Of a stretch of DNA of 64,000 nt, positions 54,172 to 64,000 are shown piece after piece. Positions within the stretch are counted from its first letter, which is position 1. Each line of letters starts with the position of its first letter. The translations under genes and the position numbers were made by a program. The notes under the pieces were generated by a model. That model did not search any database. It was not told the DNA's origin and saw nothing but the letters and a program-made list of their open reading frames with translations. Origin of the DNA: Acanthococcus lagerstroemiae (Eukaryota > Arthropoda > Insecta > Hemiptera > Eriococcidae); contig CM063111.1 in NCBI GenBank assembly GCA_031841125.1, positions 54,869,535 through 54,933,534 on the forward strand. The letters run 5' to 3'.

Positions 54172-57106
54172 TTACAATCGTGTTGTCAGTATACCCCTAC
54201 ATGCCAACCGAAAGTCACGCCCGGACTGTGAAAGAATGTCCAACGCACTTCCCTGACCTCTCTTCTCCAGTTTATTATAAAGTATACAAGCCCTGGTTAA
54301 GAAGGAGTGTTTCAGTGGGCCCCTCTGGCGATCATGTGCATAGAAGGTTTCTATTAGCCTTGTATTTGATCGAGGTACCCTCAAGCTGATCTCATGAAGC
54401 AAGGTGGAATCTCCGTGCCCCTGCAGTACGTTATGCAAGTATTGGAGCATTGCAAGCTCACGTCGACTTTCCAAAGAATCAATTTCAAACCCCGCCAATA
54501 GTTCTTCATAATTGAGGTATATGGGATAGTATTGAAAGATTTTGAAGTATATGTATTTTAGGTAACGACGCTGTATGCTTTCTAACTTATCTGAGTATTT
54601 TTTATAGACAGGATTCCATACCAACATCCCGAACTCCATATTCGACCGTATGAACGCGTAGTACAATATCAAGAAGGTGCGGATTTCTCTGAATCCACTA
54701 GTATTTCTCATCACAAAACCCATCATTTTTTTGCTCTTACATATTAGTTGGTTGAGGTGTAAATAGAAACATAAACGCTTATCCAGTATAACTCCAAGGT
54801 CACGTACGTGGTCCGTGGTTTGAAGACTTATTTGGTTCATTTTGTAATCGTACTCTATAACATTCTTCGCTTTACGCGTAAAAGTTATCTTTTCACATTT
54901 TTTTATATTGAAAGGAAGGCAATTCCCCCTGCTCCATGAGACCATCGCATTCAAGTCGTCCTGCAAGGCTGAAGCATCCGAGCTCGTAGTTATTGATTTA
55001 TAAAGTTTTATGTCGTCGGCATACAGGAGAATCATTGAGGAGGATATTACCTCGGTAATATCATTTATAAAGATGAGAAATAATAAAGGTCCCAAAATTG
55101 ACCCCTGGGGGACACCTGATGGACAGTTGAACAATCTTGATTCACACCCTCTATATGCTACGTATTGGGATCTATTCTGTAAGTAGGAAGTGAAGAAAGA
55201 TACAAAGGCTATCGGAAAAATTTAGTTTTTTCATTTTAAGAAGCAGTAGTCGGTGATTAACTTTATCAAATGCCTTCTGGAAGTCCGTATAAACTGCGTC
55301 TACCTGCTCATTTCTAGCTAAGGACTCAAGTACATAGTGGGTAAAATTTACTAAATTTGTGGTGACACTTTGTGATTTCAGGAAACCGTGTTGATAAGGA
55401 GAAATTCGTCGGTGGACTTCGCCATGTATTATTAGGTGTATGGTAGATTCCATAATTTTCGCCGGGAGAGGTAGCAGGGATACCGGTCTATGATTTCGGA
55501 TGTCATCCGTATCTTCCCCCTTCGGGACGGGTGTTATCTTAGTGATTGTCCATATCTCTGGAAAAACACCAGATGTAATACTGAGATTGAATATATAAGT
55601 AAGGGGTTCTATTAGGTATTCGCTACATCCTTTGTAGATATAGGCCGGTATTTTATCGGGTCCTAATGATCTTTTAGGTTTCAATTGCTTGATCGCTTTC
55701 ACGACCTGGTGCTTGTCTACTCTTGTTATATCAATCATGTTCCCTATGCCCACGGATGTTCGATCGTTTAGTAAAGGATTATTTTTGTCATCCTGTACGT
55801 AAACAGACGAGAAATGTTGTGCAAATTTATTTACTATATCTTGTGTATCATAGACGGTCTGTCCGTCAAGGACCTTGATGTCTGTCATATTTCTCGATGA
55901 TTTTTTATGATTTACAAACTTCCAGAAGGCATTTGGATTTACCCCTAAGTTTCCCTCGGTTGTATTTAGGTAAGCCTGATGGGCCACTCGAATTAGCTTT
56001 TTAGATTTTGCCCGTAATGAGCGATACCTACTGTCATCGCCTTGCCTTCCTTTATTTCTACACAATTTTCGTCGTTCTCGCTCCTTTGCTCTAATTTAAT
56101 GTACAATTTCTGCGGTAAACCATGGAGGGTACTTATGAATGTTATTATTCTTGTGAGGCCTTGTTGGCACGTAGGGGAAGACTAGTTCGTTCATAACCTC
56201 CTGAAAATATTCCGCAGCTGCATTAGTCTCCTTCAAGGCGTACAGTGGTGACCAGTTTTGCTCTTTTATTGATGCGTATATTTTTTCGAAATCCGCTTTG
56301 GCGTAACACATAATTTGCGTAATGTTTTGAGAATTAATGGTCGTTTGCAATTTTGGTGAGACTTTCAATCCGAGAGAGAATTTCAGTGGAATGCTTATGC
56401 TCAGTGGCGGATGATATGCGTCAACCTTTTGGGTTATCGAGATATCTTTGTTCATGTGTATTCCGGCAATGTTTGCCAAAACAAGATCAAGAGTGTTTCC
56501 CTGCGCATTTTTAATAACGTTAAATGAGGAGAGGTTATTCACATAAATTAACTCGTATAATATTTGGTCACGAATGCTTGTAGTTAATATTGGAAAAGGA
56601 GATAAGGTATTTTTATGTTGATAAGTAGACGAGTTGAAGTCTCCCAGGATAACAGTTTCCTCAGTTGTATCAAGTTGACTGAAATACATGGTAACGATTC
56701 CGCAAACTCGTTCATACGCTTCAGTGGTCGTGTTTGGAGGAAAGTAAAAGACTGCTATGTGAATTTTCCTATTGTTCGAGGAAATTCTGTTTTTTACCCA
56801 AACGTAGTCGCAGTCTACGTCCTGTATGCCCTGAAGGAAGACCCTCTCAGAATGAATGGAAGTCGATATCGCCAGTAGTACCCCACCTCCCCTCATTTTT
56901 CCGGTTACCATTCTGTTTCTGTCTTTCCTATGAATGTTGTAGTTATCACAAAAAATTTCCGCTGAGTGTATATCTTCATATAACCAAGTTTCAGATAAGG
57001 CTATAAAGTCGTAATGCGCCTGACACGAGAACTGGTACACTTCATTTGTTCTCGATCGTAGTCCCCGAACATTCTGATACATGCCATTCAACTGTTTGTT
57101 AGTCAC
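54172..57106 (-). pseudogene. LINE ORF2: endonuclease and reverse transcriptase
   Basis: From ATG 57106: YQNVRGLRSR, ALSETWL, RGGGVLLAI, VILGDFNSS (endonuclease catalytic Asp/Asn) and NTLDLVLAN. A TAA at 56096-56098 interrupts the same frame. The linker and RT follow with GPDKIPAYIYK, HRPVSLLPLPAKIMES, AVYTDFQKAFDKVNH (motif A), then a frameshift near 55195, GVPQGSILGPLLFLIFIND, LLYADDIKLY (catalytic motif C, near 55015) and RDLGVILDKRL. It ends at TTRL plus stop at 54172. The His expected at the end of the endonuclease reads DAYHPPLSI instead of the usual SDH..., so that site looks altered. The closest domain order is jockey superfamily. Confidence 0.92.
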
Positions 57107-57453
57107 ACTAGGTTACTGCACCACACGCACATACAACCCTTTTTTATGCTGTTAAGTGCAGTTTCATTATTTTTTGTGCTGCCATGAATGTGATTGTGGC
57201 GCTTTCTCTTCTCAGATAATAGTGTTTCAATTTCATTCGCATTTTCATTGAACCAGTCTAGATCCAAGCACCTTTCTTGCTGCTTCTGTTGCCTTTGATT
57301 TTATGAAAATCCATTCCTCTTCAGAGATGGTATCAGCTAGTCACTACTTGCATTCACTTTTCCAGTAACCTCTACATTGAAGGCTGCTGTCACTTCGGGG
57401 TTGAATAGCTTTTGGGTGTCTGGTCGGCATGGAATAGTAGGGGCATTTGGCTT

Positions 57454-57460
<7 letters not shown>

Positions 57461-57511
<51 letters not shown>
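57461..57511 (+). repeat. (CT)n microsatellite
   Basis: About 25 uninterrupted CT dinucleotides, followed by a C-rich run. The uninterrupted length suggests active slippage. Confidence 0.97.
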
Positions 57512-57513
<2 letters not shown>

Positions 57514-58993
57514 CCTCCCCCCTTTGGTGAATCCACATCCATGTTTTCCGGCTCTCTGTCAATGACATTTTGTCGCGCTCGCCTCGTACACGGCGAGCGA
57601 ATTAATTCCGTGTTTGCCGATGGCTTGATGGCGCCGAAGATGGGCAGTCTTGGAAAATCGCGAGTCCGGAGTCGCCGGGTCGCATCTGGAGGACGATTGG
57701 ACGTTATCCACGAGTGTGATCAGCTCTCGGCGTAGGCGTAAATCCATCAACGTGCTATAGTGAAAACCCATTACACGTTTGACGTTCTATTCGCTCTCTG
57801 GAGTCGGTTGGGAAACATTTAAATATACGCTCGGGCTAATTAAAATATTCGAGTCGCGCGCCATGTATACGCGGCGGCGTTCATTAGTGGAATATATACG
57901 GCGGTGAATGTGTGTAACGATTCAAAGAACCGAATCGTACGTGTAAACAAAACTGCCGAAGTTATCAAGGGTGCGAGGGCGGGGGCACGTCGTTATCAAA
58001 CATGCTAAAAGCGTCGAAATTACAGACTGGCATGCCGGGGTGAGGGAGTGAAGAGAAGCAGACCGAGTGAGCGAGAGGCGGCGAGCACGCGACGAAAATG
58101 GAAGACGAAGAGAGGAGAAGATTTACGAAAATAATCGAAGAGGAAAAGCATTCTGAAAATGAAAATAGGGTGAAAATTCATTAGGGCTCTGTAAACGGCT
58201 TTATTAGTAATTAACTTTTTGATGGTGTGTTACGTACCAAAGTGGAAAAGCGGAGATTCTTCCTCTTTGTATACAGGTACCTCTTTTTACCTTTTCGCGC
58301 ATTTAAATGCTGGATAACGCGATGATAGCTTTTAAATATGTATATGGATCGTCGGCGAAAATTGAAAAGAGTTCGTTTATCGCGTCCTTTACACAACCAC
58401 CAAGAATAGATGACTTTTTTTTTTTATGTAATCAAGTAAGACAGCCCATGATTTGCAAATTACCGAATAGATAGATGTTTTTGCTCTGTTCCACTAAAGT
58501 TGGCCTCCAGGGAAATGATCTGTAACCTATAGTCGATTCCAAATTGAGTACACCCGCCACTATCCGCAATACACGAATTATCACTAAATCGTTAGATGTA
58601 CCGGAGGTGAAGTGCAACGAGACGGGGAGTGCGTTCGCACTGAAACGAAGATTACAGGAGACAGATTTGCAATTGGCGGAGACATTTCGATTTAAAAATT
58701 CCAAATCCCGATAGTATTAAAACTCGAAACACGAACATCAGATTTTACAATAAAAATGTAAACATACTGTGATTGGTGAACACTAAAATAAAGTACGCAT
58801 CATTGAACTCTCAGTGTGAAGCCACCTATCTTGCCCCTTGGAAATTTGGGCGTACTTAATTTGGAATCGACTTTAACTTCTCTATAGGTCACTCTCCAGA
58901 AACTCGTTTGTTACCAACAAATTTTGAATTCTAAAGCTGGCTGCATATTACGCTGACGTTTCGTGTTAACAACATGACACATGACGAAAACAT
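57512..58993. other. Apparently unique DNA
   Basis: CpG-containing, non-repetitive sequence with no domain recognised. Short frames at 58211-58396 and 58432-58704 are not supported. Confidence 0.4.
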
Positions 58994-59101
58994 AATCATC
59001 TAGTTCAATTGGACTGTTCACACTACACTGATGTGTCGTCATAATGCGTCATCTGACGACACATCAGTGTAGTGTGAACGGTCCAATTGAAATAGATGAT
59101 T
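58994..59101. mobile_element. Near-perfect 48-bp-arm hairpin element
   Basis: aatcatctagttcaattgga (left end, 58994) mirrors the right end at 59101 (complement aatcatctatttcaattgga). The arms, 58994-59041 and 59054-59101, differ at about three positions around a 12-base loop. The inner part (cacactacactgatgtgtcg) recalls CACACTA termini of Harbinger-like MITEs. Young or gene-converted by its arm identity. Confidence 0.85.
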
Positions 59102-59538
59102 TTAAAACAGGTTTACTTTAATTTTAATAAGGTGTTTCTTTTTTTCTTGGAGTTCTACATGGACCTTTCCATAGCGTTCTGTGTTGTTCGAATTATATAA
59201 ATGAAAGTTGCTGTTTCTGGGCGCCAGTAGACACTGCAACCGCTGAACCAATTTCGTTGAAAGTTGTACCATTAAACAGGAAATGACGAGTACAAGGTTC
59301 GTAGCGAAAAAAAATTACAATGTTATGTACTTAAGCCACAAATAAGCTCAAAAGTTACCAAAAAGTGACGACTTTTGTGGATCTTTCGGAGGTGTAATTG
59401 AACAGGGGTAAGACGAGGTTCATTTTCGTTTTGAAGCGAATAGATTGCCGGTTGTATACGTTGCCATGTAGGCGACAGCGGGAAGTGCGGTGGTTTTCCT
59501 GAAAGGTAGATGTTGTTGGTGAACATCAGTGGTACAGA

Positions 59539-59769
59539 CATCAGTGGTACAGATTTTGCGTTTCCTACATTTTCTGTTTTGTTATTCACGCTTGCCCATT
59601 AATCGTGTTCAATTACATCAGTGGTACAGATTTTGCGTTTCCTACATTTTCTGTTTTGTCATTCTCGCTTGCCCGTTAATCGTGTTCAATTACATCAGTG
59701 GTACAGATTTTGCGTTTCCTACATTTTCTGTTTTGTTATTCTCGCTTGCCCATTAATTGTGTTCAATTT
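59539..59769 (+). repeat. 77-bp tandem repeat, three copies
   Basis: catcagtggtacagattttg recurs at 59539, 59616 and 59693, exactly 77 bases apart, with only a few substitutions per copy. It directly precedes the Helitron ORF, within its 5' region. Confidence 0.95.
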
Positions 59770-59784
59770 GTCTTTAACTTTGAT

Positions 59785-60132
59785 ATGCCTCCTAAGAAAC
59801 GCAGTATTGGACGACAGCCTCGGAAATGGATGTTGAAAAGAAGAAAACTTGATTCCTGTGATTCATTTGAAACTAAACCCACTGCGTTCCAGTATAACGC
59901 ATCAGAGCTTTACAAAATGAAAGGAAATATTGGCGACTTCATAGTTTCATGTGCAATTTGTCAAGCCAAAAAATGGAAAGGTGAAACGGAAAAGTTTTGC
60001 TGTATAAATGGACGAACGAATGTGTCATTACTGAGTAAGCCTAAGCCTCCAACATTACTGTTGAACCTACTTGAAAATAAAGTTACAGAGTCAGTTCACT
60101 TTTTTAATCTAATCTTTCAGTTTTCTCAATAA
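59785..60132 (+). pseudogene. Helitron protein, N-terminal fragment
   Basis: ATG at 59785 starts MPPKKRSIGRQPRKWM, a basic region. The zinc-binding stretch follows: CAICQAKKWKGETEKFCCIN and GRTNVSLLSKPKPPTLL, ending VHFFNLIFQFSQ and a stop. Intact Helitron proteins have C..C.A.+WKGE....CC.NG+ ... PP..L..LL ... S..F..NIR.YN shortly before the Helitron-like N domain. The Asn-Ile-Arg-like part is altered and the frame then stops. Rep nuclease and PIF1-type helicase are not found downstream. Confidence 0.72.
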
Positions 60133-60879
60133 TTGCGACTGAAATTTTTATCATCGGTTTGTTACGATATAGTTTCCAATAAAAAACTATTTACAAAGGA
60201 TGTCGCCAACCTTGAAAAATTTGATCACGGTGGAGTGTACCACAATGTACATTAGGGTGTCCCTTATTTTAAAAGTTTTCGCCAATCGACCGAGTGCGCA
60301 CTGAAATTTGTTCCCATGGACCTGGAAACTTGCCATGAAAAATTTGAGCTCAATCTGAGGTCATTAACCCGTTGTGCTTTGACCTTGAAGAAGTTATATG
60401 TAATACTGAGATTTTACAAAAAAACCGCGAATATCTCGGAACATATCAATTTCAGAACCAGAATGCATATAACATAAAATGTTCTCTGTTAAATTTTCTG
60501 TAAAAAAGATTCTATAAAACTATTCTTTAGAAGCATATTTATCGAGGTAATCGCAAAAATGTAAGAAAGTTTCGAGGAACGTGACTTTTGTTATATTTTT
60601 GCTTTCATAACCAATCTTTATTGGGTGATTCTCAAATTTGGAGAACGATTTGTGTCCTAATTGAATATCTCCAGGACGGTGAAGACTGATTTTTTTTTTC
60701 AAATTTGGTGCATGTATTATTAAAACTCATTTAGTACTACTCCGTTGAACCACATCGTCCTTACCATTGATGGTTGGAAATGGTCTTAATACGGACGTCC
60801 AAATATCAGCTTTTAATGGTCTGTGGTCTATTTTTGGTCCATTTTACATTACTATATACGTTGACATTTTATGGGCGTC
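60133..60879. other. Helitron interior, nothing recognised
   Basis: AT-rich sequence between the truncated ORF and the minisatellite. No helicase or Rep motif was seen in any frame. Confidence 0.4.
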
Positions 60880-61400
60880 TAATACATAGAAGTCTAATTA
60901 AAGTCTATAATTTGGAGACTACAAATAGACTGACAATGTACGACTAATGTAGTTCGGTTTAGTGGCTGAGTGTTGAAACTTATTAATAGTCCAATAGTAG
61001 ACCTACAATTACAGACAAACAGTGGTCGGTTTAGGGACGAAATATTATAGCCTATTATTCGCCCAGTGATAGACCTGCGAGTGCAGACTGATGAAAGTCG
61101 CTTTGGTGCGGCAGAGTCTTAGATCTAATAACAGTCCAATGGTAGACCTAAAATTACAGACCAACAGAGGTCGGTTTAGGGGGCGAAATATTACAGCCTA
61201 TTATTCGCCCAGTGACGGACCTGCAAGTGCAGACTGATGAAAGTCGGTTTGGTGGCAGAGTGTTAAAACCTATTAATAGTCCAATGGTAGACCTAAAATT
61301 ACAGACTGACAGAGGCCGGTTTAGTACGAAATATTACAGCCTGTTATTCGCCCAATGGTAGACCTGCAAGTGCAGACTAATGACATATGTGAAGTATAAG
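60880..61400 (+). repeat. Minisatellite with 145-bp higher-order unit of two 72-bp halves
   Basis: gtagacctacaattacagac-type words occur at about 60996, 61141 and 61286, a 145-base spacing. Halfway between them comes a related word, gacctgcgagtgcagactga (for example at 61072). Each unit therefore comprises two diverged halves. Minisatellites near the 3' end are common in Helitrons. Confidence 0.85.
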
Positions 61401-61542
61401 ATTACTGCATTTTTGAAGGTCATTTTATATACGCAGGAACATAAGGATGTCCAGTAGACACTGACTGGTGTTCATAGTAAAGAATTAGTGACTCTACCAG
61501 GGGAAAGTGGTTTTGCAAATTTCTGAACCGTATTGATTAACT

Positions 61543-61571
61543 TTGCCCGAAGGGCGGGTAATGCAGCTAGT
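61543..61571 (+). other. Helitron 3' terminus
   Basis: Stem GCCC (61545-61548) and GGGC (61552-61555) with loop GAA, then taatgcagCTAG and a T. A hairpin 10-12 bases before CTRR with T as the next base is the Helitron 3' signature. Confidence 0.75.
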
Positions 61572-62202
61572 AAGTCATAACTTGGAAACTTGGACTATGC
61601 ACTTGTTCCAGATTAGGCTTTTAGTCGTTTCGATATGGGCCTTTGAAAATGTACTCCAAGGACCGTAATGCTCGAAAGGGCGGATTCCAGGGCTCGGGTT
61701 GAGAGCAAATTAGAAAAGAAGTGAAGTACTTCTTCCAGGTCGGGGCCACCCTACGATCGATCTCTTTATCTATTCTACAGAGACGAAACTTGCGTTTCAG
61801 TTTAGGAGGGGGGGGGAGGGTGGAGATTGGAGATGGAAAATTTGCCGACAAATATTTTTTGAAAACTAAAAATTCGCCGACAAAAATTATTTTAATTTAA
61901 AAATTTGCTAATTTCTTAGTCAAACTATTTTTAATTGAAATGAATAAAAAAAAAAAAAAAAAAAAAAAGGTTCTTAGAAAATGAAACGTTCAAATGAACA
62001 GTTTCAAAATTTGCCGATTACCAAATTATTCGGGGTATTGCACTCCCCTCCCCCCTTCCCCCATAGTTTCGTCCGTGCAAATGCAAATTGGAACCTTATC
62101 CCTCAAGCACTTACATTTGCTCAAATGAGCATACCCTAGTCTGAGAAGATAATGTGGAAGGATGTTGGGAATACTTGAGAGAAACACACAACTTCCTTTA
62201 CA
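61572..62202. other. No recognised gene; poly-A run
   Basis: An A-run of about 20 lies near 61949-61968 and a G-run near 61808-61816. No domain seen. Confidence 0.4.
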
Positions 62203-62276
62203 TATTAATAATAATAATAATAATGAGATTCAACATTGGCCTGACTGTAGTAATTTATAGCTTTATTCGCCTTTGG

Positions 62277-62560
62277 TAAATTTTCTGTTCGTTTCCGATT
62301 TCTGTGAAAGAGTATGTAAAGTGTGTAGTCGTTGAGTTTGCTTGTAACTGATGTAGTGTAGTCTCTATGGTTTGTTACATGATGATGAGTAACCAGTTTG
62401 TAATTAAATGCGTTTGTTAAATTTTGGGTTTGTTTCCAATTTCTGTGAGAGAGTATGTAAAATGTGTAATCGTTGTGTTTGCTTGTAATTGTTACATTGT
62501 AGTTTCTGTGGTTTGTTACGTGATGGCTAAACAGTTTGTAATTAAGTGCGTAATTTGTAC
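62277..62560 (-). repeat. About 139-bp duplication, open as a 46-residue repeat
   Basis: The words tttctgtgaaagagtatgta (62301) and tttctgtgagagagtatgta (62440) start near-identical units. On the minus strand both stay open in one frame (VTNHRNYNVTITSKHNDYT and VTNHRDYTTSVTSKLNDYT). It is part of the 3' region of the ORF1 element. Confidence 0.85.
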
Positions 62561-62785
62561 AACCTATCTTATTGTCACTTCTCATTTGTACCTGTGTTTG
62601 TATCTTAGTTCCAGTCTTGTATTCACCCAGTGTAGTTTTTGTTAGTTGCAGTAGGTAGGTGCAGTTCAATTGGATCAATAAGGTAATGGTTGTTGACAAT
62701 GGAGCAAGCAGCCGACGGAAAACGCTGAAAGATTTACATAAAAGTAAAAATGATTGTAAAAATAACAATTTCATACGTAACCAAA

Positions 62786-63899
62786 TTACTGTTTACAAAA
62801 ACTATTTTGCTGCAACTGTTCCATTGTGGAGCAAACTGCATTCGTTGACGGCTGCACGGACTGTGTAGCTTGCAGAGGAGTGACTGCATGTTGAGTAGAC
62901 GGAGATGTGCTAGCATTCGGGGTCGAGGTTGCCAAGAGCGGTACCCGGCCTCGTGCTGGGTTTAGTGGAGTTGCGCGGAGTAATTCATCCACTTGGTCAC
63001 AACTGACGATTTTAACAAGCCGTTCAAAACCCCGGCCCGCCAGGACATTGCAGTCTCTAGTGAATATTTTCGTGAATCCAACTGTTTTAAGGGTTTTGGC
63101 GTATTTTAGCAATTTGCTGGTGCCTGGAGTAAGATGCTCGTTAAAATATATACGGACTCCTGGGTCTCCAGCGAAGACCGCCGCGGACAATTTCTTTTGA
63201 ATGCCTTTCGTGATGAAGTCATTCTTTTTGTGACGGTTGACGAATCTGATCAGAAACGGTGGAAGTGCGTTGCGGTCCTTCATCGGAAGCCGATGGCATG
63301 TGTCTATATCATTGACCGTATAGGGTAAATCCAGGGCCTTAAATACTTTTAATGCCATCTGAATCGGGGTCTCATCCTTGGTAACTGGTAGTCCTGAGAC
63401 TACACAGTTATTCCTTCTCGTGTATTGCTGCAACTCGGCATTTTCACTTCTTAGTGACTCAACTTGAGCTTTGAGGAACTTGTTTTCGGCTACACGGTTA
63501 TTGATAATCGTCTGGTTCGAAGTTTGCATCTCTGCCACTTGCTGCTTGACGGAAGCAATCTCAAGCCGCAGTGGCTCGAAGAGCAGAGCAATGACTTGAG
63601 GTCAGGGATTGATCGCACATTGTTTTTGATCGTTTATTATCTGATTCGGTGTCTGAGCTCAAGTCAAGTGACCTGCGGGTACCTCGATTGGAACTTACTT
63701 TATGCTGACAGTCAATGCAGGTCCACCTCAAACGTTCCTGCAATGTGAGCGACGACCAGGTTTTGGCTGCTACAGATGAGCACTGGAAGTGGAGGTGTCT
63801 TTGACAGACGGAACAAAGTGGCACCTTTTTAATCTTTTTAGGCGAGATTCTGTCACTACACCTGACGCATAAATCGTCGAGCGTAAACGACGATGACAT
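62786..63899 (-). pseudogene. LINE ORF1 protein with PHD-like finger and Baculo_FP-like domain
   Basis: ATG 63899. The N-terminus has a zinc finger of PHD type (CVRCSD, CSVCQRHLHFQC, WTCIDC), then an acidic, Ser-rich linker. A frameshift near 63600 leads to a coiled coil (KQQVAEMQTSNQTI, FLKAQVESLRSENAELQQY). An RNA-binding domain follows: NCVVSGLPVTKDETPIQMA, DIDTCHRLP, PFLIRFVNRHKKNDFI, VRIYFNEHLTP. This layout is that of ORF1 proteins of several jockey-related LINEs and matches the Baculo_FP family. The C-terminus is Thr/Pro-rich and stops at 62786. It probably chaperones element RNA. Confidence 0.85.
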
Positions 63900-64000
63900 C
63901 AGATATCGCCTTATCAGTCCTGTCTCATGAGACAGTCGCCAAAAACACTTCTAAAACTTTTTTAATTAACTGTGGATCGGCTTACCAAGCCATTTATCGC

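Larger units (their letters stand above)
53803..57138 (-). mobile_element. 5'-truncated jockey-type LINE, 3.3 kb
   Basis: Minus-strand element carrying endonuclease and RT, a long AT-rich 3' UTR with a (TG)n patch, a terminal stem-loop and a tail of the type (aaatg)n. It is flanked by AAAAAAG (minus sense) at 53796-53802 and 57139-57145, and the host frame is restored when it is removed. The 5' end starts just before the endonuclease, so ORF1 is lost. With only one nonsense and one frameshift it is the youngest-looking LINE here. Confidence 0.9.
53670..57375 (-). pseudogene. Older LINE pol fragment split by a younger LINE
   Basis: The 5' part (57375-57139, minus) reads EEWIFIKSKATEAARKVLG, then in the next frame DWFNENANEIETLLSEKRK and NETALNSIKK. 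The 3' part (53802-53670) reads KKAEVELQKRIHEVKNDWSL, EKAADIQKL and FFKAINAICGP. In many invertebrate LINEs the segment between endonuclease and RT has this layout (DWFDEN...EI..LL..KR, then NDWW..KA.EIQ...FF.A+KA+YGP). The two halves join in frame at a shared AAAAAAG, so they are one relic opened by insertion of the LINE at 53803-57138. No RT motif remains. Confidence 0.72.
59185..61570 (+). mobile_element. Decayed Helitron
   Basis: Four signals agree. At the 5' side, tataaatgaaagttgctgtt and ccgctgaaccaatttcg resemble common Helitron 5' sequences. A short ORF matches the N-terminal zinc-binding region of Helitron proteins. A tandem minisatellite lies before the end. The 3' end has a GCCC-GAA-GGGC hairpin (61545-61555) 11 bases before CTAG (61567-61570), followed by T. 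The Rep and helicase domains are missing. The exact 5' TC start is unresolved. Confidence 0.75.
62203..63960 (-). mobile_element. LINE-derived element with ORF1 but no ORF2
   Basis: On the minus strand: ORF1 (63899-62786), then a 560-base 3' region with a tandem duplication, ending in (ATT)n at about 62224-62203. That simple-repeat tail is LINE-like. No endonuclease or RT lies between ORF1 and the tail, so this copy is either an internal deletion or an ORF1-only element comparable in layout to mammalian HAL1. The 5' limit is near the window edge. Confidence 0.55.

Noticed and set aside
57377..57735. ORFs through the CT repeat
   Set aside because: Poly-Leu/Ser and Glu/Arg frames are created by the microsatellite.

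Overview
This window is animal nuclear DNA, almost certainly from an arthropod and probably an insect. It is AT-rich, has no operons or long clean gene chains, and is packed with nested and decayed transposable elements typical of insect genomes: jockey-type LINEs, RTE-type LINEs, a Penelope-like element, a PIF/Harbinger element, a Helitron, a piggyBac-like MITE and a Polinton DNA polymerase remnant. I cannot name the species or order. Only one stretch near the left end (about 2.0-3.4 kb, minus strand) looks like exons of an ordinary spliced host gene, and I do not recognise its product.

Layout. 0.4-1.1 kb: 170-bp tandem repeat. 2.0-3.4 kb: candidate host exons. 3.9-4.8 kb: Penelope-like RT plus GIY-YIG remnant. 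4.9-5.2 kb: MITE. 7.1-10.3 kb: decayed RTE-type LINE holding a tRNA-derived SINE. 11.0-16.7 kb: an unrecognised protein-coding relic (possibly an endogenised RNA-virus gene) split in two by a full-length jockey-type LINE (11.8-16.0 kb). 17-21.7 kb: short repeats and a LINE fragment. 22.3-23.4 kb: Cys/His-rich orphan pseudogene. 24.7-25.7 kb: degenerate satellite. 25.9-27.4 kb: an unrecognised ORF and a Polinton-type DNA polymerase fragment. 28.7-29.9 kb: inverted-repeat elements.

31.2-35.7 kb: an array of 0.7-0.8-kb tandem units invaded by a 5'-truncated RTE LINE, which is itself invaded by an internally deleted PIF/Harbinger element. Both steps keep clear target-site duplications. 38.5 kb and 40-41 kb: minisatellite and C-rich repeat. 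41.3-42.3 kb: third RTE fragment. 44.3-48.0 kb: a large inverted-repeat element holding a TA-flanked MITE in one arm and a TTAA-flanked MITE in its loop. 48.3-48.5 kb: a hammerhead-ribozyme-like fold. 49.1-49.7 kb: LTR-retrotransposon gag remnant. 51.2-53.4 kb: repeats forming a giant imperfect palindrome. 53.7-57.4 kb: one LINE inserted in another, with the broken reading frame recoverable across the join. 59.2-61.6 kb: Helitron relic with recognisable 3' end. 62.2-64.0 kb: a retroelement carrying ORF1 but no reverse transcriptase.

The value of the window lies in its insertion stratigraphy. Several insertions can be ordered in time because removing the insert and one copy of its target duplication restores a reading frame or a repeat unit. 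Every confidently oriented non-LTR or Penelope element reads on the minus strand, which would fit an intron of a plus-strand gene or chance. No CRISPR array, rRNA gene or functional tRNA gene was seen.
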